23,039 nt of DNA. Origin: Salinivirga sp035268865 (GTDB lineage: Bacteria > Bacteroidota > Bacteroidia > Bacteroidales > Salinivirgaceae). A program made the translations under genes and the position numbers. The stretch is taken from NCBI RefSeq assembly GCF_035268865.1, contig NZ_DATFKB010000222.1, positions 1 through 23,039 of the forward strand, in the 5' to 3' direction. Shown here piece by piece: positions 8,032 to 16,074 of this stretch (position 1 is its first letter; every line of letters begins with the position of its first letter). The notes beneath the pieces were generated by a model. It had not been told where the DNA came from. It worked only from the letters and a program-made list of their open reading frames with translations, and did no database searches.

Positions 8032-9515
8032 TTTTGTGGCATTAGTACTTTTTCAATATAAACCTGAGGATCAATAATTTGTTTGGCGGCATCATAGGTA
8101 ATTTCAAAAACCTCCGATGCGAATATTCCCATTGCAATACTTGCAAGTCCGAGTAATACCGATGGTAGTAAACCTGAAAATGATAATTTAGCTCTAGGTA
8201 AGCTATGGCTGGTTTCAGGTTGTTTTTTCAGAAAAGCTTCGTTCCAAATTTTTATCATACTGTACAAAGTCAGCAAGCTAGTTAAAATCGCTACAGTTGT
8301 GATAATGTACTGTTCTGCCTCAAAGCCGGCTTTAATGAGAATAAATTTGGCAAAGAAGCCTGAAATAGGCGGTATACCTGCCAGTGCAAAAGATGGAACG
8401 ATAAACAATATTGCAAGTAGCGGTTGTTCTTTAATTAAGCCACCAATATCTTTTAAATAAAAAGTTCCTTTTAATTTGCTTATGAGACCGGCAACGAGAA
8501 ATGTATTGGTTTTTGCGATCATGTTGTGAATTGTAAAGAAAATGGCCCCGGCAATAGCAAGCGGTGTAAAAATGCCTAATCCCATTATCATGTAGCCAAT
8601 TTGGCTGATAATATGATAGGACAAGATTCGTCTGGTTTCATAATGAGTTGAAGCTGCCATACCTCCAATCACCATTGTGAAGCCGGCAATTATAAGCAGA
8701 AGATTGTGCCAAAAAAGTGCGTCTTGTACAATAAACATCGTAAAAAAACGGAAAAGTGCATAGACCCCAACTTTTGTAAGCAATCCGGCAAATAGAGAGG
8801 TTACAGTTATATTGGGTGTGTGATAAGATGCTGGCAGCCAAAAAAATAAAGGAAAGAGGCCGGCTTTGATGCCAAATGCTACAAAAAACAGCATCGCAGA
8901 AGTATTCATCAGCAGATTTTCCTGGTCATCCTGTAAGATTTGTGCCAGGTGGGCCATATTTAATGTGCCGGTTTTCCCATAAAGTAAGCCCAGCCCGGCT
9001 AAAAAAAGCATGGAGCCAATAAGGTTCAAAGCTAAATATTTTATGCCTCCTTCAAGCTGTTCTTTTTTATTGCCCATCGTTATTAATACAAACGATGATA
9101 GCAACATAACTTCAAACCATACATATAAATTAAAAACATCGCCAGTTGTAAATGCGCCGTTTACGCCCATTGCGAGGGAGAAAAAGAATATATAAAACCT
9201 TGGTCCATAGTTTGCTTCACGCACAAAACCATGGGCGTATATGGAGATTGCCAAAAAAATGAAAGCTGAAACAAGCAGCATAATGGCTGCCAGGTAATCT
9301 ATCACCAGCGAGATACCGAATGGGGCTTTCCAGCCACCAACCTGCAGTACTAATAATTCCTGATTTCGAACTTCAGCAAACAAGTATACGGAGGTGCCAA
9401 GCAGCAATAAACTACCTACTATACCAAGTATGGCTCCAGCTCTTTGTGATTTGGTAAAGAGTAGCACTATGATTAGCGCTAAAGGTATTAATATGGGTAG
9501 TAATATTGCATTCAT
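8028..9515 (-). CDS. mnhD: Mrp/Mnh cation:proton antiporter subunit D (NuoN/NuoM-like)
   Basis: A 495-residue polytopic protein of the proton-translocating subunit family shared with complex I (Proton_antipo_M). About 13-14 hydrophobic helices are visible. Diagnostic stretches are FNLYVWFEVMLLSSFVLI (with the Glu of transmembrane helix 5), FGIKAGLFPLFFWLPASYHT (with the helix-7 Lys), SLFAGLLTKVGVYALFRFF and FTIHNMIAKTNTFLVAGLI. In Mrp antiporters MnhD forms one of the two large ion-conducting modules with MnhA. It starts 3 nt after the mnhC stop and overlaps mnhE by 4 nt. It is assigned to Mrp rather than to complex I because it sits between mnhC and mnhE and no nuo genes are present. Confidence 0.94.
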   Translation of the reverse strand: MNAILLPILIPLALIIVLLFTKSQRAGAILGIVGSLLLLGTSVYLFAEVRNQELLVLQVGGWKAPFGISLVIDYLAAIMLLVSAFIFLAISIYAHGFVREANYGPRFYIFFFSLAMGVNGAFTTGDVFNLYVWFEVMLLSSFVLITMGNKKEQLEGGIKYLALNLIGSMLFLAGLGLLYGKTGTLNMAHLAQILQDDQENLLMNTSAMLFFVAFGIKAGLFPLFFWLPASYHTPNITVTSLFAGLLTKVGVYALFRFFTMFIVQDALFWHNLLLIIAGFTMVIGGMAASTHYETRRILSYHIISQIGYMIMGLGIFTPLAIAGAIFFTIHNMIAKTNTFLVAGLISKLKGTFYLKDIGGLIKEQPLLAILFIVPSFALAGIPPISGFFAKFILIKAGFEAEQYIITTVAILTSLLTLYSMIKIWNEAFLKKQPETSHSLPRAKLSFSGLLPSVLLGLASIAMGIFASEVFEITYDAAKQIIDPQVYIEKVLMPQK

Positions 9516-9518
9516 ATG

Positions 9519-9860
9519 CTATTCATCTGTTTGTTTGAGTTGGTCGAGGTCATCGGTACCAGTGGTTTTGTAGAATTTGTATTTCAGGGCAAGTGTATAA
9601 ACAACTATTCCAAAACCAATTACAATTGCTGTGAGTACCAATGCCTGTGGTAATGGGTCTGTTTCAACCGCTGATATGCCTTTGCCATTTACAAAAACAG
9701 GTTTGCCCGAAATTATGCCGGCAGAAAGAAATACCAGCAAATTGGTAGCATTGCTTAAAAATATTATGCCGATAATAAATTTCAATATGCTCCTGCGCAA
9801 TAAAAGATATGCTCCTATTGCGTATAATAATCCTATTAATATGGCGAGTAATATTTCCAT
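9519..9860 (-). CDS. mnhC: Mrp/Mnh cation:proton antiporter subunit C (NuoK-like)
   Basis: A 113-residue three-helix subunit homologous to NuoK of complex I. Signature stretches are AIGAYLLLRRSILKFIIGIIFLSNATNLLVFLSAG and DPLPQALVLTAIVIGFGIVVYTLAL, quoted here in pieces because they are the conserved ends of the two main helices; the DPLPQALVLTAIVI motif is especially diagnostic for MnhC. The start codon shares one base with the mnhB stop codon (TAATG), a typical coupled junction. Length equals the family norm (about 112-115). Confidence 0.94.
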   Translation of the reverse strand: MEILLAILIGLLYAIGAYLLLRRSILKFIIGIIFLSNATNLLVFLSAGIISGKPVFVNGKGISAVETDPLPQALVLTAIVIGFGIVVYTLALKYKFYKTTGTDDLDQLKQTDE

Positions 9861-10276
9861 TATTCTTTATTTGATAAGGTGAAAAAAAATTGTAGCGTAA
9901 CGCCAATTACAGTAAAGAAAACTCCTATATCGAAGAGCAATGGCGTGCCTATTTTGAGTCCACTTCCAAAGGGCAATGGGATGGTGGTCCAAACACCTTG
10001 AAAAAGGGTACCTTTTGCCCACAAGCCCGGCAAAACACTAATTAAAGCGATAAATAAACCAATGCCGATATAGTGCGCTGGTTTTATTTTGAGCTTTTGT
10101 TCTATGTTGGTTGCCGAAAAAGCTAAGCTTGTATATACAACCGATAAGCCAGCCAAAAGCCCGCCAATGAATCCTCCTCCCGGCTGATTGTGACCCCTCA
10201 GCAACGCCAGCACGGCAAATATCAGCAATATTGCCCGGATATATTTCGATGCTATTTGTAAGATTACTGAGTTCAT
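9860..10276 (-). CDS. mnhB: Mrp/Mnh cation:proton antiporter subunit B
   Basis: A 138-residue membrane subunit with four hydrophobic helices. The diagnostic motif RGHNQPGGGFIGGLLAG lies at about residues 27-43 and is nearly invariant in MnhB. The C-terminal part, GTPLLFDIGVFFTVIGV, is likewise family-typical. Because mnhA here is about 770 residues and mnhB is separate, this is the seven-gene (group 1) arrangement rather than the six-gene form in which A and B are fused. Its start overlaps the mnhA stop by 4 nt (ATGA), and its stop shares a base with the mnhC start. Confidence 0.94.
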   Translation of the reverse strand: MNSVILQIASKYIRAILLIFAVLALLRGHNQPGGGFIGGLLAGLSVVYTSLAFSATNIEQKLKIKPAHYIGIGLFIALISVLPGLWAKGTLFQGVWTTIPLPFGSGLKIGTPLLFDIGVFFTVIGVTLQFFFTLSNKE

Positions 10277-12585
10277 AGCTTTTTTGTTTTTTTCTTTAAT
10301 AATACGTAAACCCCAACAGCAGCAACGCTAAGTACAGTTATTTCGCCAAGCGTATCCAATGTTCTGAAATCCACGAGTATTACATTAACCACGTTTTTCC
10401 CAAAAGCTTCCGGATAACTTTTTTCAATGAAAAAATCAGAAATCGGGAGGTTAAAATCTACATGAATTGCTTTTAAGGCCAAAATTGTCATTACACCTCC
10501 AAATACCAGTGCAATAGCAGCATCGCGCAGGCGCGTTGATTTTTTCGAAAGTGTAGCAAATTTTGGAAGCTTTTGCAACACTAACACAAAAATTACAATG
10601 GTTAACGTTTCTACTATGATTTGCGTTATAGCTAAATCTACAGCACTGTAATAAAGATATATCAGTGATATTCCATAGCCCGTTATCCCCATGGCTATAA
10701 TTGTATTTAAGCGCGATCGTGATATGGCACTATATATTGCTGCCAGCATCATGATGCCAATGAGCCCGCTAATGTAGAATGGCTGAAGTGTAAATTTAGT
10801 ATCAAGCTGCCAGTCGCGTGTTATAAAAATTTGCAGCCAAAGCAGCAGCGAAGTGAAAAGTATAATGGTGAGAATATAATACCTGTGATAACCATGCTGA
10901 ATGAGCTTTGTGTTTTTCCCTGAGTAGCCCACAAAACGATCGATCCCCGAAAGGAAAACGTCTGAAAAATTAATGTAGAATATTCTGTCATTCAGTTTTC
11001 TCCAGCCCAGCAAAAATTTGTGGTTTTTATATATTAAAAGGAATATAAGTACACCAGAAATTACAGTGAAAAGACTCAATAGAAATACCAGGTTTAAGCC
11101 ATGCCACAGTTTTAACTTTATTTGCACGACCTCCACCCTGATTACTTCAATTGCGGGTTCGATTAAACCAGAAAGAAAATCTGGATATAAACCAAGTGCC
11201 AGACTGAGAAATGCCAGCGATGCCGGCCCTGCCAAAAAATACAAATCAATTTTTTTAGGGCGTTTTATGTGGGTTAGTGCTTTGCCCATAAAAACTTTAA
11301 ATAGAAAATAAAGGGAAATGGTCACCATCAAAATGTTAGAAACAACCCCAAAAATGAGTACCAAAAAACCTAATCCGGGCGATTGCACCTTTGCCTCATA
11401 AATAAGCTCTTTTCCTATAAACCCCAGCAGTGGTGGTAATCCGGCCATTGACAATAAAGCTATAGCTGCAACGCCAAATCCATAGGGTAAAATGCGTGCC
11501 AGGCCGCCAAGTGAGTCAATATCCCGTGTACCTGTTTTTTTGTCGATATAGCCAGCAATCATAAATAGTGAAGCTTTGTAAAAAGCATGCACAAATAGGA
11601 ATACCATGGCTGCTTTAACCGACAGGTTGGTGTCGATACCAAATAAAAGAACCAATAAACCCAGGGCACTAATGGTTGTGTAGGCAAGTATTGCCTTAAT
11701 ATCTTTTTGAGTGATGGATAGATATGATCCTACCAACATGGTTATTGCACCAATGACGGGTATAATGTGTGTCCATTCATCAGTTCCTCCTAAAACAGGG
11801 TTTAAGCGAGCAAGTAGAAAAACTCCGGCCTTTACCATAGTTGCTGAATGCAGGTAGGCGCTTACGGGAGTAGGAGCTTGCATAGCTCCGGGTAACCAAA
11901 AATGGAATGGAAACTGGGCCGATTTAGTGAAAATACCAATTAAAATTAGCAGTAAGGCTGGTAAATATATTTTGCTGGCCTTTATCTGTTCGGCATGTGC
12001 TATCCAGTCTGATAGGTTGTAACTATCAGCTATATTGCCAATTAGTATAATGCCAGCCAGCAGTGAAAGCCCTCCAAAAGTTGTAATAAAAAGTGACTGA
12101 AAGGCAGCGCTTCGGGCTGAGTCTTTTTCGTTGAAAAAGCTAATAAGAAGAAACGAGAGCACACTTGTTAATTCCCAGAAAATGAAGAATTGTATAAAAT
12201 TGGTAGACAGTACCAGTCCAAGCATCGCTCCACTGAAAACCGATAAATAGAAATAAAATCTTGATCTGCCTTCGTAGCTTTTCATATATGCTTTTGCATA
12301 CAGGAAAACAAGTGCTCCTATAGCCGTGATTAATAAGGCGAATATAAGGCTTAGTCCATCGAGGGTAAATTCAATATTTAGCGATAGTTCAGGTATCCAT
12401 GCAAAGCTTTGTTTGGTTATTGTTCCTTTTGATATTGCCGGAATACGTGTTAAAAAATAGATAAAAGCCCCAAAATGCAGAAGGGCCGGTAGTATAGGTT
12501 TTACGCCCTTTATTTTTTGGGGAACAAGAAACATGGCAAATGCCACAATCAGGTATAGTAATAACACGAAAGATTCCATGAACAC
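10273..12585 (-). CDS. mnhA: Mrp/Mnh cation:proton antiporter subunit A (NuoL-like, with C-terminal DUF4040 region)
   Basis: The largest Mrp subunit, 770 residues with about 20 hydrophobic helices. The N-terminal two thirds resemble NuoL: FFIFWELTSVLSFLLISFF with Glu138, FTKSAQFPFHFWLPGAMQAP with Lys221, SAYLHSATMVKAG with His246 and Lys252, and FVHAFYKASLFMIAGYID. These charged residues form the proton path in homologues and are all present. The C-terminal third carries the Mrp-specific region: DLAITQIIVETLTIVIFVL (about 645-665) and NVILVDFRTLDTLGEI near the end, matching the DUF4040/MbeE-like parts. Length matches the Bacillus protein (about 800). Two Met codons lie close together at the start (MFMES); the first lies 9 nt after the upstream stress-protein stop. 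Together with MnhB-G it would form a membrane Na+/H+ antiporter for salt and alkaline pH tolerance. Confidence 0.95.
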   Translation of the reverse strand: MFMESFVLLLYLIVAFAMFLVPQKIKGVKPILPALLHFGAFIYFLTRIPAISKGTITKQSFAWIPELSLNIEFTLDGLSLIFALLITAIGALVFLYAKAYMKSYEGRSRFYFYLSVFSGAMLGLVLSTNFIQFFIFWELTSVLSFLLISFFNEKDSARSAAFQSLFITTFGGLSLLAGIILIGNIADSYNLSDWIAHAEQIKASKIYLPALLLILIGIFTKSAQFPFHFWLPGAMQAPTPVSAYLHSATMVKAGVFLLARLNPVLGGTDEWTHIIPVIGAITMLVGSYLSITQKDIKAILAYTTISALGLLVLLFGIDTNLSVKAAMVFLFVHAFYKASLFMIAGYIDKKTGTRDIDSLGGLARILPYGFGVAAIALLSMAGLPPLLGFIGKELIYEAKVQSPGLGFLVLIFGVVSNILMVTISLYFLFKVFMGKALTHIKRPKKIDLYFLAGPASLAFLSLALGLYPDFLSGLIEPAIEVIRVEVVQIKLKLWHGLNLVFLLSLFTVISGVLIFLLIYKNHKFLLGWRKLNDRIFYINFSDVFLSGIDRFVGYSGKNTKLIQHGYHRYYILTIILFTSLLLWLQIFITRDWQLDTKFTLQPFYISGLIGIMMLAAIYSAISRSRLNTIIAMGITGYGISLIYLYYSAVDLAITQIIVETLTIVIFVLVLQKLPKFATLSKKSTRLRDAAIALVFGGVMTILALKAIHVDFNLPISDFFIEKSYPEAFGKNVVNVILVDFRTLDTLGEITVLSVAAVGVYVLLKKKTKKL

Positions 12586-12594
12586 ACAATGAGA

Positions 12595-13524
12595 CTATCT
12601 AATTTTATTTTTATCTAAAATTCCGGCCGGATCAACAAATCCTTGCAAATATTTACTAAAATTAAGGTTGGTGGCTGCTGATGTTAAACTCAAAACCGGC
12701 ACAGTCGACTCATTGATGATATGGTGTGCAAAGGCTCCTATGTAATTATCGTAGGTGTAACCTTCTTTGTGGGTCATTACCAAAATCAGCCCTCCATCTA
12801 CATCTTTAGCGTATTGAAGAATTTTTCGAAATGGTGGTTCATCATCTTTAGGAAATAGTTTAGTAGTACATTGCAAGCCATTTTCTGTTATAGTTTTTTT
12901 CGCTTGTTTAAGTTTTTTATAAATGCGGCTTTCGCGCATTTTAATACCGCCAATTAAAGCAGATACCAGGTGAATTTCTGCACCATAATTTAGACCGTGC
13001 ACAATAGCACTGAATAGTTTTCGCCTCATCTCTTTGGTAAGGTCCAGCGGAACAATTATTTTATCATTCATTTTTTCAATATTCCCCTTGAGCGTCAAAA
13101 CGGGAACCGGGGATTTGAGTGTTACATGGTATACAGTACTGCCCAAATCTTTACTGGCATCTTCGCCCTGGTGATTTTCACCAAGAATGATCATGCGTGC
13201 ATTGATATCTTCTGCCACGCTGAGTATTTTTTGATGTAGTTTGCCACGTTCAACCCGGCTGCTAATTTTGATTTCTGAGGTTTCTGCTTTCAACTCATCA
13301 ATCATTTTTTGAAGTTTGTCTTTGATTTGATTGGTAAGTTTTACAAGCTCTTCTGTATTACTTTTACCGAAAAATTCAGACAGTATTCCGGGTGTTTCAA
13401 TTACATGCAGAATTGTAATGTCTAAATTGAATTGCCTGCCCATATTTACGGCATATCTTAACGCTTGCTCAGAAGGTTTCTGAAAATCAACAGGAACCAA
13501 AATATTTTTTAATTTTTTCTCCAT
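12595..13524 (-). CDS. Tandem universal stress protein (two UspA domains), first gene of the Mrp operon
   Basis: A 309-residue cytoplasmic protein with two UspA folds. Domain 1 (about 5-146) begins KNILVPVDFQKPSEQALRYA and ends in SPVPVLTL. Domain 2 (about 153-282) begins DKIIVPLDLTKEMRRKLFSA and ends in STVPVLSL. The nucleotide-binding signature G-2x-G-9x-G-S/T is imperfect in domain 1 (GENHQGEDASKDLGST: spacings 4 and 7) and absent in domain 2, so ATP binding is doubtful and the protein may act as a non-nucleotide or AMP-type regulator. It ends 9 nt before mnhA on the same strand, so it is almost certainly co-transcribed with the antiporter genes. A regulatory role on the antiporter is an inference from this linkage alone. 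About 27 C-terminal residues have no assigned domain. Confidence 0.88.
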   Translation of the reverse strand: MEKKLKNILVPVDFQKPSEQALRYAVNMGRQFNLDITILHVIETPGILSEFFGKSNTEELVKLTNQIKDKLQKMIDELKAETSEIKISSRVERGKLHQKILSVAEDINARMIILGENHQGEDASKDLGSTVYHVTLKSPVPVLTLKGNIEKMNDKIIVPLDLTKEMRRKLFSAIVHGLNYGAEIHLVSALIGGIKMRESRIYKKLKQAKKTITENGLQCTTKLFPKDDEPPFRKILQYAKDVDGGLILVMTHKEGYTYDNYIGAFAHHIINESTVPVLSLTSAATNLNFSKYLQGFVDPAGILDKNKIR

Positions 13525-13858
13525 AATCTAAAATTTAATTATCGCTATAAATGCGCGCTAATCATGTATTTATATTAACATTGCCTAAAGAGATTTGTTT
13601 TAAAAAAACAGTTGCATTACATAACGATTTTGTTAATCTTTTCAGACAGTAAATTTAAACGAAATGATAACCTGAAGGTTAAAATCATTTATGTTTTTTA
13701 ATGCTAATTACCGGAATCAATTTAACAAAAGCAATTGAAAACATAGAATTAGTACCCTTTTTAATGGGAAATAAGGGTAACAATACGGGTAGTTAGGCTG
13801 TGTATGTTTACATAATACGAAAATAAGGGTTTTTCAGGTTATGTGATTGAATAGAAAA
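13525..13858. other. 334-bp A+T-rich spacer between the two stress-protein genes, rich in inverted repeats
   Basis: No credible coding sequence was found. The spacer should hold the promoter of the usp-mnhA-G operon (minus strand) and the end of the upstream stress-protein transcript. No convincing Bacteroidota TTTG/TAnnTTTG promoter pair was found. Visible structures are a bulged hairpin at 13662-13690 (listed separately), a 7-bp inverted repeat TACCCTT/AAGGGTA at 13753-13759 and 13773-13779, and a short palindrome TATGTTTACATA at 13803-13814. Any could be a terminator, an operator or a structured leader; the sequence alone does not decide. Confidence 0.6.
13662..13690. repeat. Bulged hairpin upstream of the usp-mnh operon
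   Basis: The outer arms AAATGAT (13662-13668) and ATCATTT (13684-13690) are perfect complements. The inner arms AACC (13669-13672) and GGTT (13677-13680) close a TGAA tetraloop, with a three-A bulge on the right side. On the minus strand it lies about 170 bp after the TPR-type stress protein stop and about 140 bp before the start of the operon-leading stress protein. It could end the first transcript or structure the leader of the second. No T-run follows closely on the minus strand. Confidence 0.5.
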
Positions 13859-14989
13859 TCAGAGATTAAATTTTTCCAGATATTCATCGCCCCATATTCG
13901 TTTGACTATTTCTTTTGCATATGATCTGAAATGCGTTACCTTGTTGTCGTTGCCAAGGGCCTTATGCGTTTCCATTAATCCAATAATCACTGGAATATTG
14001 TCCGGGTATTCCTTTAAAGCCATTGTATATTTTTCCAGTGCCTTTTTGTAGTTTTTATTTTTATAAAAAACCCGCGCAGTATTTAAAACTGATTCAATAG
14101 ATTTTAAATTGCTTTCAAAATAACTGTCTGTAATATCGCGAGCTTTTGTTGTTATGAAGTTGCATGGTACCTCTCGAGTTACTTTTTCAGTAGTGCTTCC
14201 CATTAGAATTCGACTAAGGTTTGATTTCCCGGTTGTTCCCATAAGGAGTAAATCAATTTTGTTTTCTTCAATAAATTGGAGGATTTCCTGATGAGGATTG
14301 CCCTCCCTCATTTCTATTTTGTGTTTTATGTTTTTGAGCTGAAATTTGTCAAGGAAGCTGGCAAAATCTTTTTCCTGAGTTGCTTTTAATCGCTTATTTT
14401 CTGCTGCATTATCCACTTCAAACCGTTTAGAAAATATATCGATTGGTTTAAACACATTCAAGATATATAGTTCAGCATCAAAATGCTCTGCAAGTGTAAG
14501 AGCATTTTTCAATGCTCTTTGCGCTGCATCAGAAAAATCAACAGGGCATACAATTTTTTTGATATGGTCAATCCCACTATTTTTTATAACTAAAAGCGGA
14601 ATTTGGTTTTTCCGTATTAATTTTTCAGTTGTTGTTCCCAGTTTATATGAATCGCCTTTAGAAGCTTCGCGCGCTCCGGCAATTATAACATTGTAATCTT
14701 CGTTTTGTGCCTCCTGAATAATGCGCTCAAAAGGAGCCCCGGATTCTATTATTGTTTTATTAACTGTAATACCTTCGGATTTCACCTTTTTTGCATACTC
14801 ATTGAGTTTTTCAGCGTAATTTTTTTCTACTATTGCCTTCATGTTTGGTGAAGTGTACCCCTCCTCAATTACATACATTAACGACACCTGAGAGTTGAAT
14901 TCTTTTGCGAAAAGAATTGCATTTTCAATTACTTTAGTTGATAAGGGACTGAAATCTACGGTGGCCAGTATATTTTTTAATAGTTTCAT
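13859..14989 (-). CDS. Tandem universal stress protein with C-terminal TPR-like extension
   Basis: A 376-residue cytoplasmic protein with three parts. UspA domain 1 (about 1-136) starts KNILATVDFSPLSTKVIENA. UspA domain 2 (about 143-282) starts KKIVCPVDFSDAAQRALKNA and carries a complete ATP-binding signature G-2x-G-9x-G-S at residues 251-265 (GTTG ... GS), so nucleotide binding is likely there. Domain 1 has only a degenerate version (GAREASKGDSYKLGTT). Residues about 298-366 form helical hairpins resembling tetratricopeptide repeats: ARVFYKNKNYKKALEKYTMA then EYPDNIPVIIGLMETHKALG, with the typical A/Y/A spacing. TPRs bind proteins, so this may link stress sensing to a partner. It lies upstream of the usp-mnhA-G operon on the same strand, 334 bp away, so it probably has its own promoter. 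Confidence 0.88.
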   Translation of the reverse strand: MKLLKNILATVDFSPLSTKVIENAILFAKEFNSQVSLMYVIEEGYTSPNMKAIVEKNYAEKLNEYAKKVKSEGITVNKTIIESGAPFERIIQEAQNEDYNVIIAGAREASKGDSYKLGTTTEKLIRKNQIPLLVIKNSGIDHIKKIVCPVDFSDAAQRALKNALTLAEHFDAELYILNVFKPIDIFSKRFEVDNAAENKRLKATQEKDFASFLDKFQLKNIKHKIEMREGNPHQEILQFIEENKIDLLLMGTTGKSNLSRILMGSTTEKVTREVPCNFITTKARDITDSYFESNLKSIESVLNTARVFYKNKNYKKALEKYTMALKEYPDNIPVIIGLMETHKALGNDNKVTHFRSYAKEIVKRIWGDEYLEKFNL

Positions 14990-15186
14990 AATCGCAATGT
15001 TTTGTTAATATTTATTAGGTGAATGTTAAACAAACCATTTTGATTTTTTGTTTATGGGGTTGTTTTTTTATGATTTTCCTTATGATTAAATGGCAGTAAT
15101 TTAGGCTTTTATTTTTTATTTGGGTAGGTTTTTTGTGCCTGCAGAGAAATGTGATTTAATGCTATGATTTCTGAATTTTGTTTCAT

Positions 15187-15222
15187 GAAAAAATGGCTGC
15201 TCAAAATGCTGAACAGCCATTC
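15187..15222 (-). terminator. Intrinsic terminator after the BI-1-like gene
   Basis: On the minus strand, a 12-bp stem (AATGGCTGTTCA paired with TGAGCAGCCATT, one G-T wobble) with a 7-nt loop is followed at once by a run of T residues (15191-15188 read on the minus strand, continuous with two stem T's). It starts about 22 bp after the stop codon of the BI-1-like gene. This is the best rho-independent terminator in the window. It isolates that gene from the downstream stress-protein gene. Confidence 0.8.
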
Positions 15223-15243
15223 AATAATTAAGGTGTTGAATAT

Positions 15244-15993
15244 TTAGTCTCTCCCTGCAAAGAGGGCAAGTAATCTTAAAATTTCTATATACAACCAAAT
15301 GAGGGTTACCATAAGGCCAAATGCTGCATACCATTCCATATTTTTATCTAATCCGGCCTGGCTGCCTTTTTCTATAAAATCAAAATCGAGTATGAGGTTG
15401 AGGGATGCAATTATTACAATAACCAATGATATGCCAATACCCAGTGGGCTCGATTCATACATGAAAGTCAGGTTTGCACCAAACATATTTGCAATTATAG
15501 TTATAAAATACACCAGCGCTACACCTCCGGTTGCAGCCATTACACCTGCTCTGAATTTTTTTGTTGGTTTAATAATGCCTGCTCTGTAAAGCATAAGCAT
15601 TGCGAAAAGTACACCGAAGGTTAAGGCAATTGCCCTCATCACAATTCCTTCTGCCGGGAACATGGCATTGAAATATGCCGATATAGCTCCCAGAAATAGT
15701 CCTTCCAGCACAGCATAAATTGGGGCAACGTATTTGGCAAGGTTTCGTTTAAAAATAATTACCATTGCTGCGATAAAACCACCAATAGCGCCACCAATCA
15801 TCCAGCCCTGTACCATTTCGGGTCCGGCACTTAAAAACTTGCTCCAGGTGTATGAAGCTCCAGCCACAGTAAGAAGCACTAATAATGCAGTTTTTTGAAT
15901 GCTTCCGTTAATGGTCATGGTTTGTGCTCCGCTTTCAGCAACCGATTTTCTGAATATTTTTTCGCTCAAAGCAGGATTAGATGTACGTAGCAT
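15244..15993 (-). CDS. Bax inhibitor-1/YccA family membrane protein
   Basis: A 249-residue protein of the Bax inhibitor-1 superfamily, in the bacterial branch usually annotated Bax inhibitor-1/YccA family. The start MLRTSNPALSEKIF is characteristic of that branch. Seven hydrophobic segments follow (about 34-50, 60-78, 86-104, 115-133, 142-165, 175-198 and 218-240), with the family's acidic residues near the end (LDFDFIEKGSQ, DKNMEWYAAFGL). Family members act as pH-sensitive calcium leak channels or interact with the FtsH protease; which applies here is unknown. The gene follows recQ by 81 bp, which include a nested inverted repeat, and it has its own terminator, so it may be a single-gene transcript. 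Confidence 0.93.
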   Translation of the reverse strand: MLRTSNPALSEKIFRKSVAESGAQTMTINGSIQKTALLVLLTVAGASYTWSKFLSAGPEMVQGWMIGGAIGGFIAAMVIIFKRNLAKYVAPIYAVLEGLFLGAISAYFNAMFPAEGIVMRAIALTFGVLFAMLMLYRAGIIKPTKKFRAGVMAATGGVALVYFITIIANMFGANLTFMYESSPLGIGISLVIVIIASLNLILDFDFIEKGSQAGLDKNMEWYAAFGLMVTLIWLYIEILRLLALFAGRD

Positions 15994-16025
15994 AATCGTA
16001 ATTTTTTACTATAACAATTACAAAT

Positions 16026-16060
16026 TTTAGGCCGAACTTAGGGTCTACCCGTGGCCTAAA
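16026..16060. repeat. Nested inverted repeat between recQ and the BI-1-like gene
   Basis: Outer arms TTTAGGCC (16026-16033) and GGCCTAAA (16053-16060) are perfect complements. Inside them a second perfect pair, GGGT (16041-16044) and ACCC (16047-16050), faces across CT. The structure lies 14 bp after the recQ stop and about 32 bp before the BI-1-like start, both on the minus strand. No T-run follows, so it is not a standard terminator; an operator or an RNA element in the leader is possible. Confidence 0.55.
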
Positions 16061-16074
16061 TTGCAAACGATTTG

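Noticed and set aside
7115..12585. Possible complex I (nuo) operon because of NuoL-, NuoN- and NuoK-like genes
   Set aside because: The gene order A-G, the MnhB motif GHNQPGGGFIGG, and the MnhE, F and G genes define an Mrp antiporter; no Nuo peripheral subunits are present.
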